64,000 nt of DNA, from positions 24,196,455-24,260,454 of the forward strand of contig CAIIXF020000002.1 of the NCBI GenBank assembly GCA_903813345.2. The letters are read 5' to 3'. Made by a program: the position numbers and the translations under genes. Below, piece by piece: positions 13,638-24,054 of this stretch. The first letter of the stretch is position 1. The number at the start of each line of letters is the position of its first letter. The stretch is from Owenia fusiformis. Its lineage: Eukaryota > Annelida > Polychaeta > Sabellida > Oweniidae. Below the pieces are notes generated by a model. That model did not search any database. It saw nothing but the letters and a program-made list of their open reading frames with translations, and had not been told where the DNA came from.

Positions 13638-15492
13638 CACGCCTAACCATCGCGTAAGCAGGCGTCACCGTACAGCGTCAAAAAATACAGTAGTACAGTT
13701 TTCTGTACAGTGACGAAAATTAACTGAGTTGAAGCAAAAACTATAATGGGGGTTTTAAAAAAATTAATTAGATGAAAATAAATACGATTTCGAGTGTAAT
13801 AAAAACAGCATTCTCTTAGGAATGGTTTTAACTTTCTAATTATGATAAAAGTTTTTTGAGCACTGCTCGAATTTTTTCTGACAGGATCGGCCCACATAAT
13901 CGACTCCAGAGAAAAATGTTGTTTTTTCACTTTTCTTTTGGTTATTATTTTCCCTGTCGTCTGAGAGCGTGGATTATTTTTATGAGAATATGTATTTGTT
14001 ATCTCCACATTTTACAACAGATGAATATTTGGCAAATAATCATTCAGTGTATTTATTTAAAAAAGATCAGATATGTACAGTGACGCAACTGCTGTGCGGT
14101 GACGATTTCTTAGATTTCATGAAGTGTAATATCTGAATATATGACCTCAGTATTAACTTAAGATTCCATAAGTTTTTGTGTGGAAATTCAAATGTTGTAT
14201 CCCATTCAACATTGAAAAGATCAATTCTTATGCCTGATAACAAGGATTAAATACTGAAACACATTCAACTCTAAGCTTACTGTTCGAACAAGAGGTAAAG
14301 AAGCGTCAGATTTAGATTATCACTGGTAAGTATCAAGCGAAGGTTACAGCCGTCACCTTAGCATTTAAGATGGCGGACAGGAAGTATTAATTTCGATATT
14401 TTTAGTTTTCATGGAATTAACTATTTGAAAGTTGAAACAATGCTTTGATATCATTTGAAATACAGACCAGGCTTTTCTCACATGACTAACAAAGATAGCC
14501 TACATAGCCATCTTTACCCCATGCAAGATATTGCATCTTTCATCCTAAAAGTCACACGTGCAAGATGAGATTTACTTGTGACATGCCTTGTTTTTTGAAA
14601 CAATAATAACATAGCAACAAATATACTGAGTTTTGGGTTTCATGATCCCTACCGTATCACACATTTCCAGTAACCTTCCATTACGCGATGGAAGATAGCG
14701 TTGAATTGTAGCGCCCATGCACTATATACGAACAAATGATCATACTCCAGAGTTTCCATTTCATATAAGCCTAGTCTCATTTAGTTCATCAAAGTATAAC
14801 GCCAACTATAAAGAATTCGATGAAAACTAAAAATATCGAGATCGACACTTCCTGTCCGCCATCTTAAATGCAAAAGTGACTGCAGTAACTTTCACTGATC
14901 ATTTTGACAACATGTATACGAGGGATACTTGATTGGATCAACATTTGAACTTCCACACCAAAACTTATGCGATTTGAAGTAATAAATAATGAATTCTTTA
15001 TATTACTTCTCACAGATTATAATGAATCATCAAAGTACAGCTGATGCGTCACCGTACAAATTTGATATTTTTTAAATATACATAATGAATGGTTGTTTGT
15101 TGAATCTTCGCCCGTTCTAAAATGTGTAGTCGACAAATACATATTCTCATAAAAATAATCCATACTCTCAGATGGCAGGGAAAATAATAACCAAACAAAA
15201 TGTGAAAAAACAACCTTTTTTCACTTTGGTCGATTAAGTGGGCCGATTCACTCAGAAAAAATCCGAACAGTGCTCGTAAAACATTTATCATAATTACAAA
15301 GTTAAAACCATTCCTAAGAGAATGCTGTTTTTATTTCACATGAAATCGTATTAGTTTTCATCAAATTAATTTTTTTAAACCCTTGTCATAGTTTTTGCTT
15401 CAAAGCAGTTAATTTGCGTCACAGTACAGAAAACTGTACTCCGCTATTTTTTGACGCTGTACGGTGACGCCTACCTACGCGATGGTTAGGCC
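13638..15492. mobile_element. Foldback element, about 1.86 kb, with near-full-length inverted arms
   Basis: The ends GCCTAACCATCGCGTA and TACGCGATGGTTAGGC are mirrored. The complementarity continues inward through GGCGTCACCGTACAGCGTC to about 14450 and 14800, leaving a loop of a few hundred bp. TAGGATT flanks both sides (13631-13637 and 15493-15499), a likely 7-bp TSD. The frames at 13643-14008, 13856-14083 and 15049-15291 are arm translations. Long arms recall Mutator-type or foldback elements, but no transposase is present. Confidence 0.85.
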
Positions 15493-15784
15493 TAGGATTG
15501 CAACGAACAGACGGTCGTCTGCCAGGTCTTGCCCGTGATTGTTGGTGAGAGATGATGTGAAATGAGGAGGATGGTCATTCTAAGATATTATCAATATAAT
15601 TTAAAGATAGTTGAAGGCATTTTGTATTCAGTTCACTATTTAAATTTTCATATCCATAAAGTATAAATTCTATTTTTTGCTTTCTGGTTTTTCCAAAATA
15701 GCACATAATATCAAGATTATCTAACTTCGGGATGTTCTGTATGTAATCATTTCATGTATGGCGGTTAGAGGGCAGTTGAGTAAA

Positions 15785-16045
15785 AGATAGTATAACTCGA
15801 AAAGTAGTGGAGCGATTTTGTTCATATTTGGTATGAATACTATGAGCATGGCACACTGTCTAATGACAATTTTGGTTTTAGGTATTAAGAAGTGGAGCGA
15901 TTTTGTTTATATTTGTTATGTGAATACTATAAGCATGGCACACTGTCTAAAGACACTTTTGGTAGAAGGTGGCCATTTTGAAAAATGGAATATGCCAGCC
16001 ATGGCTGTTCGATGGGATTTGCTACACTTTGATGTTGCTGTTGTC
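15785..16045. repeat. Tandem AGTGGAGCGATTTTGTTCATATTTG repeats
   Basis: Two units carry GGAGCGATTTTGTT.ATATTTG and GCATGGCACACTGTCTAA, ending in GGCCATTTTGAAAAATGG. The same family appears at 28200-28590 and 30130-30290, and a diverged relative at 22720-23200. The frame at 15818-16048 is a translation of it. Confidence 0.7.
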
Positions 16046-16891
16046 TAGTTAATATAGTGTAGAAGAAACTTTCGAGACGTTTAAATTGAGAAAAACAAGA
16101 TCCTCTTTTTAGAAAATGAGCCTAATATTTTTTGAAAAGTGCAAAGGTGGGGCCCTAATCCATGATTATTGGAGAGTTGGATTGATATTTTACTATCATG
16201 GGGACTTCACTTGAAAGAAAACATATTGTTTAATAAAAACCATTGTATTTATGGCCAGAAAGTATTCACGATGAAAGATAGGCTTATGGGACATGTAAAC
16301 CAGCACAGAATATACAAATTAGATAGATACATATATGCATATGTATACAAGAATATGCAAATTAGATAGAAACTAGATGCATATGTATACATATGCATGT
16401 ATCATATATCTATATATGTATCTAGTCTATCTAATTAAAATATTTCATGCTTGTATATACTTGTATATCATAGGTATATATAAATATGTATAATAATATA
16501 CGACATATGTATCTATCTAATTTGCATATTCTGTGCTGGTTTACGTGGCCCATAAGCCGAAAGATACGACTGCCTAAAATCACTTGCCATACTGCACATG
16601 GACCTTTGGAAAATTTAAGGCCCATAATATTTTCTTGATAATTTGGCCTCAAATTAAAATCAGGTCCAAAAAGGTCTACATTTTTTTCTGGGCCCATCTT
16701 AGGCTGGGGTGGGGCGAGCCCTTTGGCAAGTAATTTCATGGTGATCCTGCTTTTGAATTCAACATAATACATTAAAAAGAGTACAATAAGCAACTTATTG
16801 TAAATAACCAACACTTCATGTTACCAAATGCTTAACTATCAGTTTATTTGTCTTAATCATAATTACATATATTTTTGCTCTTCCTATTCAG
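16046..16891. other. Intergenic DNA with ATATGTATAC-rich stretch and upstream-module relic
   Basis: Alternating ATATGTATACATATGCAT sequence and a mirrored TGTAAACCAGCACAGAATAT (16297) versus ATATTCTGTGCTGGTTTACG (16525) frame a short inverted-repeat element at about 16270-16560. A diverged upstream module (TTCATGGTGATCCTGCTTTTGAATTCAACATAATACATT, in two parts) lies at 16735-16785. No gene is supported. Confidence 0.55.
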
Positions 16892-17021
16892 AAATGAAGT
16901 CCTGCCTTGGCTATATGGAGTACATTAACAGATTAAGCTAAAGAGGCCCTTTAAGGATATTGATCCAATCTTTGGTAACATTGAGATTTTCAGAATATGA
17001 TAGAGGCACCATATGTAAAAG
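16892..17021 (+). pseudogene. Third, deleted GH13 exon copy
   Basis: It aligns with 51132-51312 at both ends, with a TTCAG acceptor side and an AAAAG/GTATGT donor. It is about 50 bp shorter, having lost the segment encoding LGVGAIWLSP through ADFGYDIA, and it contains further indels. It lies about 0.8 kb from the stop codon of the split zinc-finger gene. That is the same arrangement as the intact copy beside the gene at 51.6 kb. Confidence 0.7.
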
Positions 17022-17049
17022 GTATGTACAGTCTAATATTTATTAAGTC

Positions 17050-17292
17050 AAAATTAATTCAGTTGTGTACATATTGTATGCTAAATTTTATATACAGCTA
17101 AACAAACTATTTTTATTTCAGTTGTGAACATATCGTATGCTAAATTTTATATACAGCTAAACAAACTATATTTATTTCAGTTGTGTACATATCGTATGCT
17201 ACATTTTATATACAGCTAAACAAACTATTTTTATTTCAGTTGTGTACATATCGTATGCTGCATTTTATATACAGCTAAACAAACTATGTTTC
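17050..17292. repeat. Four tandem 59-bp units
   Basis: The unit runs TTTATTTCAGTTGTGTACATA...ACAGCTAAACAAACTAT. The CAG of successive units falls at 17060, 17119, 17178 and 17237, an exact 59-bp period. Units 2 to 4 carry a pyrimidine-rich TTTATTTCAG resembling a splice acceptor on the plus strand. The units are nearly identical, so the array is young. Confidence 0.9.
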
Positions 17293-17639
17293 TTTCATAA
17301 TAAATGTACAGATATCTAAAATATGACAAAGTGATAAAGAAATAGAATATGAACCTAACATGCCTAATCTTGCTCCTCCTTTTACAATATACATGTATAA
17401 GACATGTTTTGCCATCTTGTTGTCAAAAGGATCTAAAATATGTTTCATTAATTTGCTTCAAATTTACAATACAGTGTGCTTAGCTCAGTTTTTGTGTACA
17501 GTGAAATGTAGAAGTAGTAGGAATATGTAGGAAGATAATTTCAATAAACTGGAGTTTACAAAATTACCCTTATTTCTTCAAAATGGACTGATCCAGCTGA
17601 CTCGCCTGGAGACGCCATATTGTTTTTAATATTCGAAGG

Positions 17640-17811
17640 TTATCGGAACCCTTAAGGGGCATGTCTGTTGTCTCCAGTATGAATGACCATATGCTTTTTA
17701 GAGAGGAATTTCCTCAAATGTGTAAAAGAGCTTCACAGAAAAACTGCTTCCGAGCAATGATGATATTTTGTCTTTTTAATTCTGACTTCCTTGGAAATGT
17801 TACATTTGCTT
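17640..17811 (-). pseudogene. Relic finger downstream of the split ZNF array
   Basis: TCTCCAGTATGAATGACCATATG and the following bases resemble a decayed finger and linker. Equivalent relics occur at about 36675-36735 and 59055-59115, below two other zinc-finger genes. This suggests a shared 3' region with a degenerate terminal finger. Confidence 0.5.
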
Positions 17812-20031
17812 TTATCCATTATGGATGAGAATATGACTTTCCAAGATGGATTTCCTTGCAAATGTTTTAAATGTCACATTTAAACTGTTTTTTTTTCCTG
17901 TATGGATGAGATTGTGACAGACTAAGTTGCCTTTGAGTGCAAATGCTTTATCACAAATGTCACATTTATATTTCTTTTCTCCAGTATGGATGAGATTGTG
18001 ATTTACTAACTCAGATTTTCTTGCAAATGTCTTAAAACAAATGTCACACTTAAACTGCTTTTCTCCAGTATGAATGAGATTGTGACGTACTAAATAAGAT
18101 TTCAGTACAAATGTTTTGGGGCAAATTTCACATTTAAACTGCTTTTCTCCAATATGGATGAGATTGTGACTTACTAATTGAGATTTCCATGCAAATGTTT
18201 TGGGACAAATGTCACATTTAAACTGCTTTTCTCCAGTATGGATGAGATTGTGACTTATTAAGGTGAATTTGCGTGCAAACGTTTTTGAACAAATGTCACA
18301 TTTAAATTGCTTTTCTCCAGTATGGATGAGATTGTGTCTGACTAAGAGAGATTTCGTTGCAAATGATTTAGAACAAATGTCACATTTAAACTTCTTTTCT
18401 CCTGTATGGATTAGATTGTGGCTTGCTAAATGAGATTTCTGCGCAAATGTTTTAGAACAAATGTCACATTTAAACTGCTTTTCTCCAGTATGGATAAGAT
18501 TGTGTTTTACTAAGTAAGATTTCCTTGCAAATGTTTTTGAACAAGTTTCACATTTAAACTGCTTTTCTCCAGTATGGATGAGATTGTGATTTACTAAGTG
18601 AGATTTCAGTGCAAATGTTTTGGAACAAATGTCACATTTAAATTGCTTTTCTCCAGTATGAATGAGATTGTGTTTTACTAAGTAAGATTTCCTTGCAAAT
18701 GTTTTTGAACAAGTTTCACATTTAAACTGCTTTTCTCCAGTATGGATGAGATTGTGACTTACTAAGTAAGATTTCTGTGCAAATGTTTTAGAACAAATGT
18801 CACAATTAAACTGCTTTTCTCCAGTATGGCTGAGATTATGTTTTTCTAATTGAGATTTCCTGGCATATGTTTTATAACAAATGTTACAAGTAAACCATTT
18901 TTCCCCAGTATGGATGAGACTGTGTCTTGCTGACTCAGATTTTCCCACAAATCCTTTAGAACAAACGTCACCTTTAAACTGCTTTTCTCTATAATGGATG
19001 ATCATGTGTTCTTTTAAGTTAGATTTCCGTGTAAATGTTTTAAAACAAATGTCACATTTAAACGGCTTTTCTCCAGTATGGATGAGATTGTGTCTGACTA
19101 AGAGAGATTTCGTTGCAAATGATTTAGAACAAATGTCACATTTAAACTTCTTTTCTCCAGTATGGATGAGATTGTGATTTGCTAAGTGAGATTTCTGTGC
19201 AAATGTTTTGGAACAAATGTCACATTTAAAGTGCCTTTCTCCAGTATGGATGAGATTATGTGTTTTTAAGTCAGATTTCCTTGCAAATGGTTTAGAACAA
19301 ATGTCACATTTAAACTGCTTTTCTCCAGTATGGAAGAGATTGTGACAGACTAAGTTGCCTTTGAGTGCAAATGCTTTATCACAAATGTCACATTTATATT
19401 TCTTTTCTCCAGTATGGATGAGATTGTGATTTACTAACTCAGATTTTCTTGCAAATGTCTTAAAACAAATGTCACACTTAAACTGCTTTTCTCCAGTATG
19501 AATGAGATTGTGACGTACTAAATAAGATTTCAGTACAAATGTTTTGGGGCAAATTTCACATTTAAACTGCTTTTCTCCAATATGGATGAGATTGTGACTT
19601 ACTAATTGAGATTTCCATGCAAATGTTTTGGGACAAATGTCACATTTAAACTGCTTTTCTCCAGTATGGATGAGATTGTGACTTATTAAGGTGAATTTGC
19701 GTGCAAACGTTTTTGAACAAATGTCACATTTAAATTGCTTTTCTCCAGTATGGATGAGATTGTGTCTGACTAAGAGAGATTTTGTTGCAAATGATTTAGA
19801 ACAAATGTCACATTTAAACTTCTTTTCTCCTGTATGGATTAGATTGTGGCTTGCTAAATGAGATTTCTGCGCAAATGTTTTAGAACAAATGTCACATTTA
19901 AACTGCTTTTCTCCAGTATGGATAAGATTGTGTTTTACTAAGTAAGATTTCCTTGCAAATGTTTTTGAACAAGTTTCACATTTAAACTGCTTTTCTCCAG
20001 TATGGATGAGATTGTGATTTAGGGGAGGCAT
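17812..20031 (-). CDS. Polydactyl C2H2 zinc-finger protein, downstream half of a MITE-split gene
   Basis: From ATG 20031 the frame reads MPPL and then joins a zinc finger midway through its helix ([10 protein letters not shown]). The first codons lie in the terminal repeat of the MITE at 20022-20434. About 25 complete fingers follow. Finger 13 (FKGDVCSKGF) has lost its first zinc cysteine, and the last (about residues 712-739) is degenerate and lacks its CX2C pair. Fingers 1-8 are near-identical to fingers 18-25, showing a 17-finger (1428-bp) tandem duplication. Nuclear, sequence-specific DNA binding is expected from the family. No effector domain is seen. Whether this half is transcribed without the original 5' end is unknown. 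Confidence 0.8.
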   Translation of the reverse strand: MPPLNHNLIHTGEKQFKCETCSKTFARKSYLVKHNLIHTGEKQFKCDICSKTFAQKSHLASHNLIHTGEKKFKCDICSKSFATKSLLVRHNLIHTGEKQFKCDICSKTFARKFTLISHNLIHTGEKQFKCDICPKTFAWKSQLVSHNLIHIGEKQFKCEICPKTFVLKSYLVRHNLIHTGEKQFKCDICFKTFARKSELVNHNLIHTGEKKYKCDICDKAFALKGNLVCHNLFHTGEKQFKCDICSKPFARKSDLKTHNLIHTGERHFKCDICSKTFAQKSHLANHNLIHTGEKKFKCDICSKSFATKSLLVRHNLIHTGEKPFKCDICFKTFTRKSNLKEHMIIHYREKQFKGDVCSKGFVGKSESARHSLIHTGEKWFTCNICYKTYARKSQLEKHNLSHTGEKQFNCDICSKTFAQKSYLVSHNLIHTGEKQFKCETCSKTFARKSYLVKHNLIHTGEKQFKCDICSKTFALKSHLVNHNLIHTGEKQFKCETCSKTFARKSYLVKHNLIHTGEKQFKCDICSKTFAQKSHLASHNLIHTGEKKFKCDICSKSFATKSLLVRHNLIHTGEKQFKCDICSKTFARKFTLISHNLIHTGEKQFKCDICPKTFAWKSQLVSHNLIHIGEKQFKCEICPKTFVLKSYLVRHNLIHTGEKQFKCDICFKTFARKSELVNHNLIHTGEKKYKCDICDKAFALKGNLVCHNLIHTGKKNSLNVTFKTFARKSILESHILIHNG

Positions 20032-21450
20032 CAAAAGTTCAATGTCTGATAGGAAACTAAATAAATCTAGTTTTGAGTTGGACCCCCCCCCCTCCCCCTC
20101 AAAACTAAATACAATAAAAGTTGATCGCGGACTTTCACATGTTTTTGCGACTCAATTTGGACTTTTATGGGGGTAGTACTAGAACTTATTCATGATTCTT
20201 AAAACATATGCCAACAACAATAGGCATAATATTCCATGTTGCATGCATATTTGTGAAGAAGGCATCTGGTAAAGTCTTTATTTTTAACCCATTCCAAGGC
20301 ATTTCGAGTCGAAATTCCCAAAAATTCAAATGTTGAAATTTGTCGGATAGCAAACTGAAATAGCTTTGACCCCCTCCCCCCCAAACTAGATTTATTTAGT
20401 TTTCTATCAGACATTGATCTTTTGATGCCTCCCCTTACTAAGTGAGATTTCAGTGCAAATGTTTTGGAACAAATGTCACATTTAAATTGCTTTTCTCCAG
20501 TATGAATGAGATTGTGTTTTACTAAGTAAGATTTCCTTGCAAATGTTTTTGAACAAGTTTCACATTTAAACTGCTTTTCTCCAGTATGGATGAGATTTTG
20601 ACTTACTAAGTAAGATTTCTGTGCAAATGTTTTAGAACAAATGTCACAATTAAACTGCTTTTCTCCAGTATGGCTGAGATTATGTTTTTCTAATTGAGAT
20701 TTCCAGGCATATGTTTTATAACAAATGTTACAAGTAAACCATTTTTCCCAAGTATGGATGAGACTGTGTCTTGCTGACTCAGATTTTCCCACAAATCCTT
20801 TAGAACAAACGTCACCTTTAAACTGCTTTTCTCTATAATGGATGATCATGTGTTCTTTTAAGTTAGATTTCCGTGTAAATGTTTTAAAACAAATGTCACA
20901 TTTAAACGGCTTTTCTCCAGTATGGATGAGATTGTGTCTGACTAAGAGAGATTTCGTTGCAAATGATTTAGAACAAATGTCACATTTAAACTTCTTTTCT
21001 CCAGTATGGATGAGATTGTGATTTGCTAAGTGAGATTTCTGTGCAAATGTTTTGGAACAAATGTCACATTTAAAGTGCCTTTCTCCAGTATGGATGAGAT
21101 TATGTGTTTTTAAGTCAGATTTCCTTGCAAATGGTTTAGAACAAATGTCACATTTAAACTGCTTTTCTCCAGTATGGAAGAGATTGTGATTTGCTAAGTG
21201 AGATTTCTGTGCAAATGTTTTGGAACAAATGTCACATTTAAAGTGCCTTTCTCCAGTATGGATGAGATTGTGATTTGCTAAGTGAGATTTCTGTGCAAAT
21301 GTTTTGGAACAAATATCACATTTAAACTGCTTTTCTCCAGTATGGATGAGATTATGTGTTTTTAAGTCAGATTTCCTTGCAAATGTTTTAGAGCAAATGT
21401 CACATTTAAACTGCTTTTCTCTAATATGGATGAGATTGTTTTTAGGCATT
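17880..21450 (-). repeat. 1428-bp (17 x 84) tandem duplication in the ZNF array
   Basis: The marker TGGATAAGATTGTG starts at 18491 and again at 19919, 1428 bp apart. TGGCTGAGATTATG starts at 18827 and 20671, which is 1428 bp plus the 416 bp added by the MITE and its target duplication. About 2.3 copies of the 17-finger unit are therefore present. The copies differ at very few positions, so this amplification is recent and preceded the MITE insertion. Confidence 0.92.
20022..20434. mobile_element. PIF/Harbinger-like MITE inserted inside a zinc finger
   Basis: The 413-bp element has long terminal inverted repeats, GGGGAGGCATCAAAAG on the left and CTTTTGATGCCTCCCC on the right. Pairing continues for about 50 bp through CTAAATAAATCTAGTTT. 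TTA is duplicated at 20019-20021 and 20435-20437. The uninterrupted finger sequence GATTGTGATTTACTAAGTGAG is seen at 18586-18606. A 3-bp TTA target and G-rich tips fit Tourist/Harbinger elements. It supplies a stop to the upstream reading frame and a start codon to the downstream one. Confidence 0.93.
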
Positions 21451-21464
21451 ATTTCTGAACTCAT
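20199..21464 (-). CDS. C2H2 zinc-finger protein, upstream half truncated by MITE
   Basis: It starts at ATG 21464 (MSSEIMPKNN), an N-terminus like that of the gene at 39577 (MSTDTCIMSNHN), so this looks like the native start. Eleven fingers are followed by a twelfth cut after SHLV. The last roughly 75 residues are read from the MITE and have no family meaning. Finger 8 lacks its first cysteine and finger 10 has Gln for the first zinc histidine (LVSQNLIH). Fingers 4-12 match fingers 9-17 of the downstream half, so both halves were one gene of about 37 fingers. If expressed, it would make a C-terminally truncated DNA-binding protein. Confidence 0.8.
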   Translation of the reverse strand: MSSEIMPKNNLIHIREKQFKCDICSKTFARKSDLKTHNLIHTGEKQFKCDICSKTFAQKSHLANHNLIHTGERHFKCDICSKTFAQKSHLANHNLFHTGEKQFKCDICSKPFARKSDLKTHNLIHTGERHFKCDICSKTFAQKSHLANHNLIHTGEKKFKCDICSKSFATKSLLVRHNLIHTGEKPFKCDICFKTFTRKSNLKEHMIIHYREKQFKGDVCSKGFVGKSESARHSLIHTWEKWFTCNICYKTYAWKSQLEKHNLSHTGEKQFNCDICSKTFAQKSYLVSQNLIHTGEKQFKCETCSKTFARKSYLVKHNLIHTGEKQFKCDICSKTFALKSHLVRGGIKRSMSDRKLNKSSLGGRGSKLFQFAIRQISTFEFLGISTRNALEWVKNKDFTRCLLHKYACNMEYYAYCCWHMF

Positions 21465-21867
21465 GAAGATTTATTTTGATTATCATAGAACAGTAACAAA
21501 ACTTATTTGTATTAATTCACCCTGGTATATGTTGGTTGTGCTTTAGGGCTGTCAGTTTCTAGGGTTATATATTGATGATAATTAAGCTATGTCAATATGT
21601 AACTTGTAGCCTTTATATGTGTATCATTACTTATCAATTATAATTTTGGACCACATATATAATTGATATGATCGGTGCACAGTCTCAATATGCTCAGGGT
21701 TATTCTCGTATATCAATAGTAATTCAGCACTATCAAATTTATTATCCAATATAATTCAGGAATATCATTGTCTAGTAGATAGTCTCTGTATCTTAGATTA
21801 TATCACAGGAACTTGTATCAACAGCTGACATCTGCTGTGGCCCACCTGGAAGAACATTTGCAATAAC

Positions 21868-22217
21868 CAGTCAGTATGTAGGCAAGCCCAAATCATGATC
21901 TATACTTTCTTCTCTCCAAGTTCAATAACACAATCTGGAGTGTCTGGCAAAAAGTGCGTTTGGTTCAAAATGCTGCAATCTGATTGGTCAAAATGGCAGA
22001 TTTTCCAAAAAGATCAGGTTTCTGTGTCATCATGACCCTGATATATTTTTACAATATTGGAACAGGTCTAGGATCGCATTCATCTTTTGATATGGCAAAA
22101 TTGACAAAATAACAATTCAAAGATTTTTTCGTTATTGAACTTGGAGAAAAGAAGGTAAGATCATGATTTTGGCTTGCCCCAATTCATAATGGCCCCGAGA
22201 TAATGGCATACTGACTG
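21868..22217. mobile_element. hAT-like MITE with 8-bp TSD GCAATAAC
   Basis: The termini are CAGTCAGTATG and CATACTGACTG, with an inner inverted pair CAAATCATGATCTATAC and its complement. GCAATAAC flanks both ends (21860-21867 and 22218-22225). CAG...CTG tips with an 8-bp TSD fit hAT. A second copy of this family spans about 24055-25870. Confidence 0.88.
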
Positions 22218-22293
22218 GCAATAACTGTTACGTGATAACTGCATTTTGGACTCTTCTGTTTTCCCAGGAACAAGTTAATATGGTGATTAAATT

Positions 22294-22633
22294 CAAGCCT
22301 GTCAACTGTCCCGCAATTTGCGTATTTGTCACACATTTGCTGAAGAATTTGAAGTCACGCCAGTTATTTTTGCGTGACAGAAAATGTCATGCAAATACGC
22401 ATTTTACCTGGTAATTGTCAAGCAAAAATATTTCTGTAAAAAAATTTCTAAAAAAGTTTGTCTACACAGGAAAAATACGAACGCCGAAAAAAAACGTACG
22501 CATTTCATTCGAATTACGTATATGTCACGCATTCCGTTCGACATTTTTCGTATCTACAGGTGTCCACATTTTGAGGGGAGGTGTTCAACATTTCCAAGTC
22601 ACTCATGTTAGGTTTCCCAAGTTGACAGGCCTG
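22294..22633. mobile_element. MITE of the CCTGTCAACTGTCCCGC family
   Basis: The left end is CAAGCCTGTCAACTG and the right end is CAAGTTGACAGGCCTG. TTAAATT occurs on both sides, a TSD of 6-7 bp. It shares the terminal CTGTCAA and a GTCCCGC subterminus with the elements at 365-2391 and 3609-4796. It is a close relative of 54060-54556. The frames at 22232-22654 are translations of it. Confidence 0.82.
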
Positions 22634-22719
22634 TTAAATTCCTGTGGATTATAATTTTCCAAACGAAGTTCATGGGGATATAGGAAAGCCATCCATTCAA
22701 ACACCAGTTGACAAATTTG

Positions 22720-23215
22720 ATTCAAATTTTATAGGCTTATGTCCTATGGGTGTAGGACCTCTGCTCGGGAGGTAATTTTAAATATGGCCACTCAATTCAA
22801 AATGTCCACCATTTTTTGTAAAAAATGTAATCTTTGATAACTCAAATACTAGTGGATGGATTTGGTTCAAATTTTATATGCTGATGCCTAAGGACAGTGT
22901 AGCTTTGCTCAACAAGAGTTTTTCCAGATGGTCACTGAATTTTAAAATGGCTGCCATTTTTTGTATATAACGTAATCTTTGATAACTTAAATACCGGTAA
23001 ACTGATTTCATTCAAATTTTGTATGCTGATGCCTAAGGACAAAGTTGAGAAAGAATATCAATATGGCAGCTGAATTTCAAAATAGCCAGCATTTTTTGTA
23101 AAAAAACGTAATCTTTGATAACTGAAATACCAGTAAACAGATTTCCTTTAAATTTTATAAGCTGATGCCTAAGGACAAAGTAGCTCAGTTTGAGAAAGAA
23201 TTTTCAAGCTTGAAC
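22720..23215. repeat. About 130-bp tandem repeats with AAAATGGC
   Basis: Four degenerate units contain TTTGATAACT.AAATAC, GATTT..TT.AAATTTTAT and GCTGATGCCTAAGGACA, and end in AAAATGGCTGCCATTTTTTGTA. They are probably related to the 15.8 and 28.2 kb repeats. No coding potential is seen. Confidence 0.75.
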
Positions 23216-23507
23216 AAAATTCCGTAATTCACATGTACAGTCCATTTTAATGTTTTTCTTTGTCAATAAAACTTAAAAAATACGGATTCAAAAGAACACA
23301 GTGCTGAAATATAGCACTGGCATTCAATAGGAAAACATGCATATTATTAGTTTATTTCAGATTTAATTAGTTTATAGTTTCATGTGCAATTAAGCTGTGG
23401 CCTGTTTATTTTTAAAAAATAACTCGGTACAGAAGCATCAAAATATAAGGGACCATTCATTTGATGAGCCCCATGTGCAATTTGAGATGCGCAAATGTTA
23501 TTTGTGT

Positions 23508-23992
23508 TACGGACGTCAAGTACGTTTCTGGCGAAAGCTGGAGCATAGATTATTTAAGAGGACTGGAAACAAGATGGCAGTCTATTTCAATTCTGCCAGT
23601 TCGTGTTGGCCTATTTATCACTATTGACTCAGTTGTTCATCTAGTTTTACTTACCTTAGATGCTTAGTAATCTATTTAGTATAATATTGTTTCCAAAATT
23701 ATTGTCATTTGCGAAAATTAGTACTAAAAGTACTTTGAACAGGTCAGCTGCCATTTGCTTGGCTGATCGTACCAGTCCACAAAAACAGTGAAATCATATT
23801 AAAAATACCAATAAAACTTTAAAATTGATGCGATACAAAAAGACTCTATTAATACAGATATACAGGTTACAGTCACCAAGATGAGCTAATTTCAGGTGAG
23901 ATTCGGGAAATAAAAAGGTAGGTCATTTTTGTTTCCAGTGCTCCAAATAATCTATGCTCCGGCTTTCGCCAGAAACTTTCTTGACGTCCGTG
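23508..23992. mobile_element. MITE with 8-bp TSD ATTTGTGT
   Basis: The inverted termini ACGGACGTCAAG and CTTGACGTCCGT extend through TTTCTGGCGAAAGC.GGAGCATAGATTATTT for about 70 bp. ATTTGTGT is repeated at 23500-23507 and 23993-24000. The frames at 23397-23667 cross it and are not genes. Confidence 0.88.
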
Positions 23993-24054
23993 ATTTGTGT
24001 ACAATATGAATATATTTCTCTGTGTATTACACTATTACCATTCTCAGTATGCAG

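Noticed and set aside
13643-14008. 121-codon minus-strand frame
   Set aside because: It falls in one arm of the foldback element and lacks any recognisable domain.
17812-21464. Regular 84-bp direct repeats resembling a giant CRISPR-like array
   Set aside because: The repeat encodes C2H2 fingers in one continuous frame, and there are no spacers.
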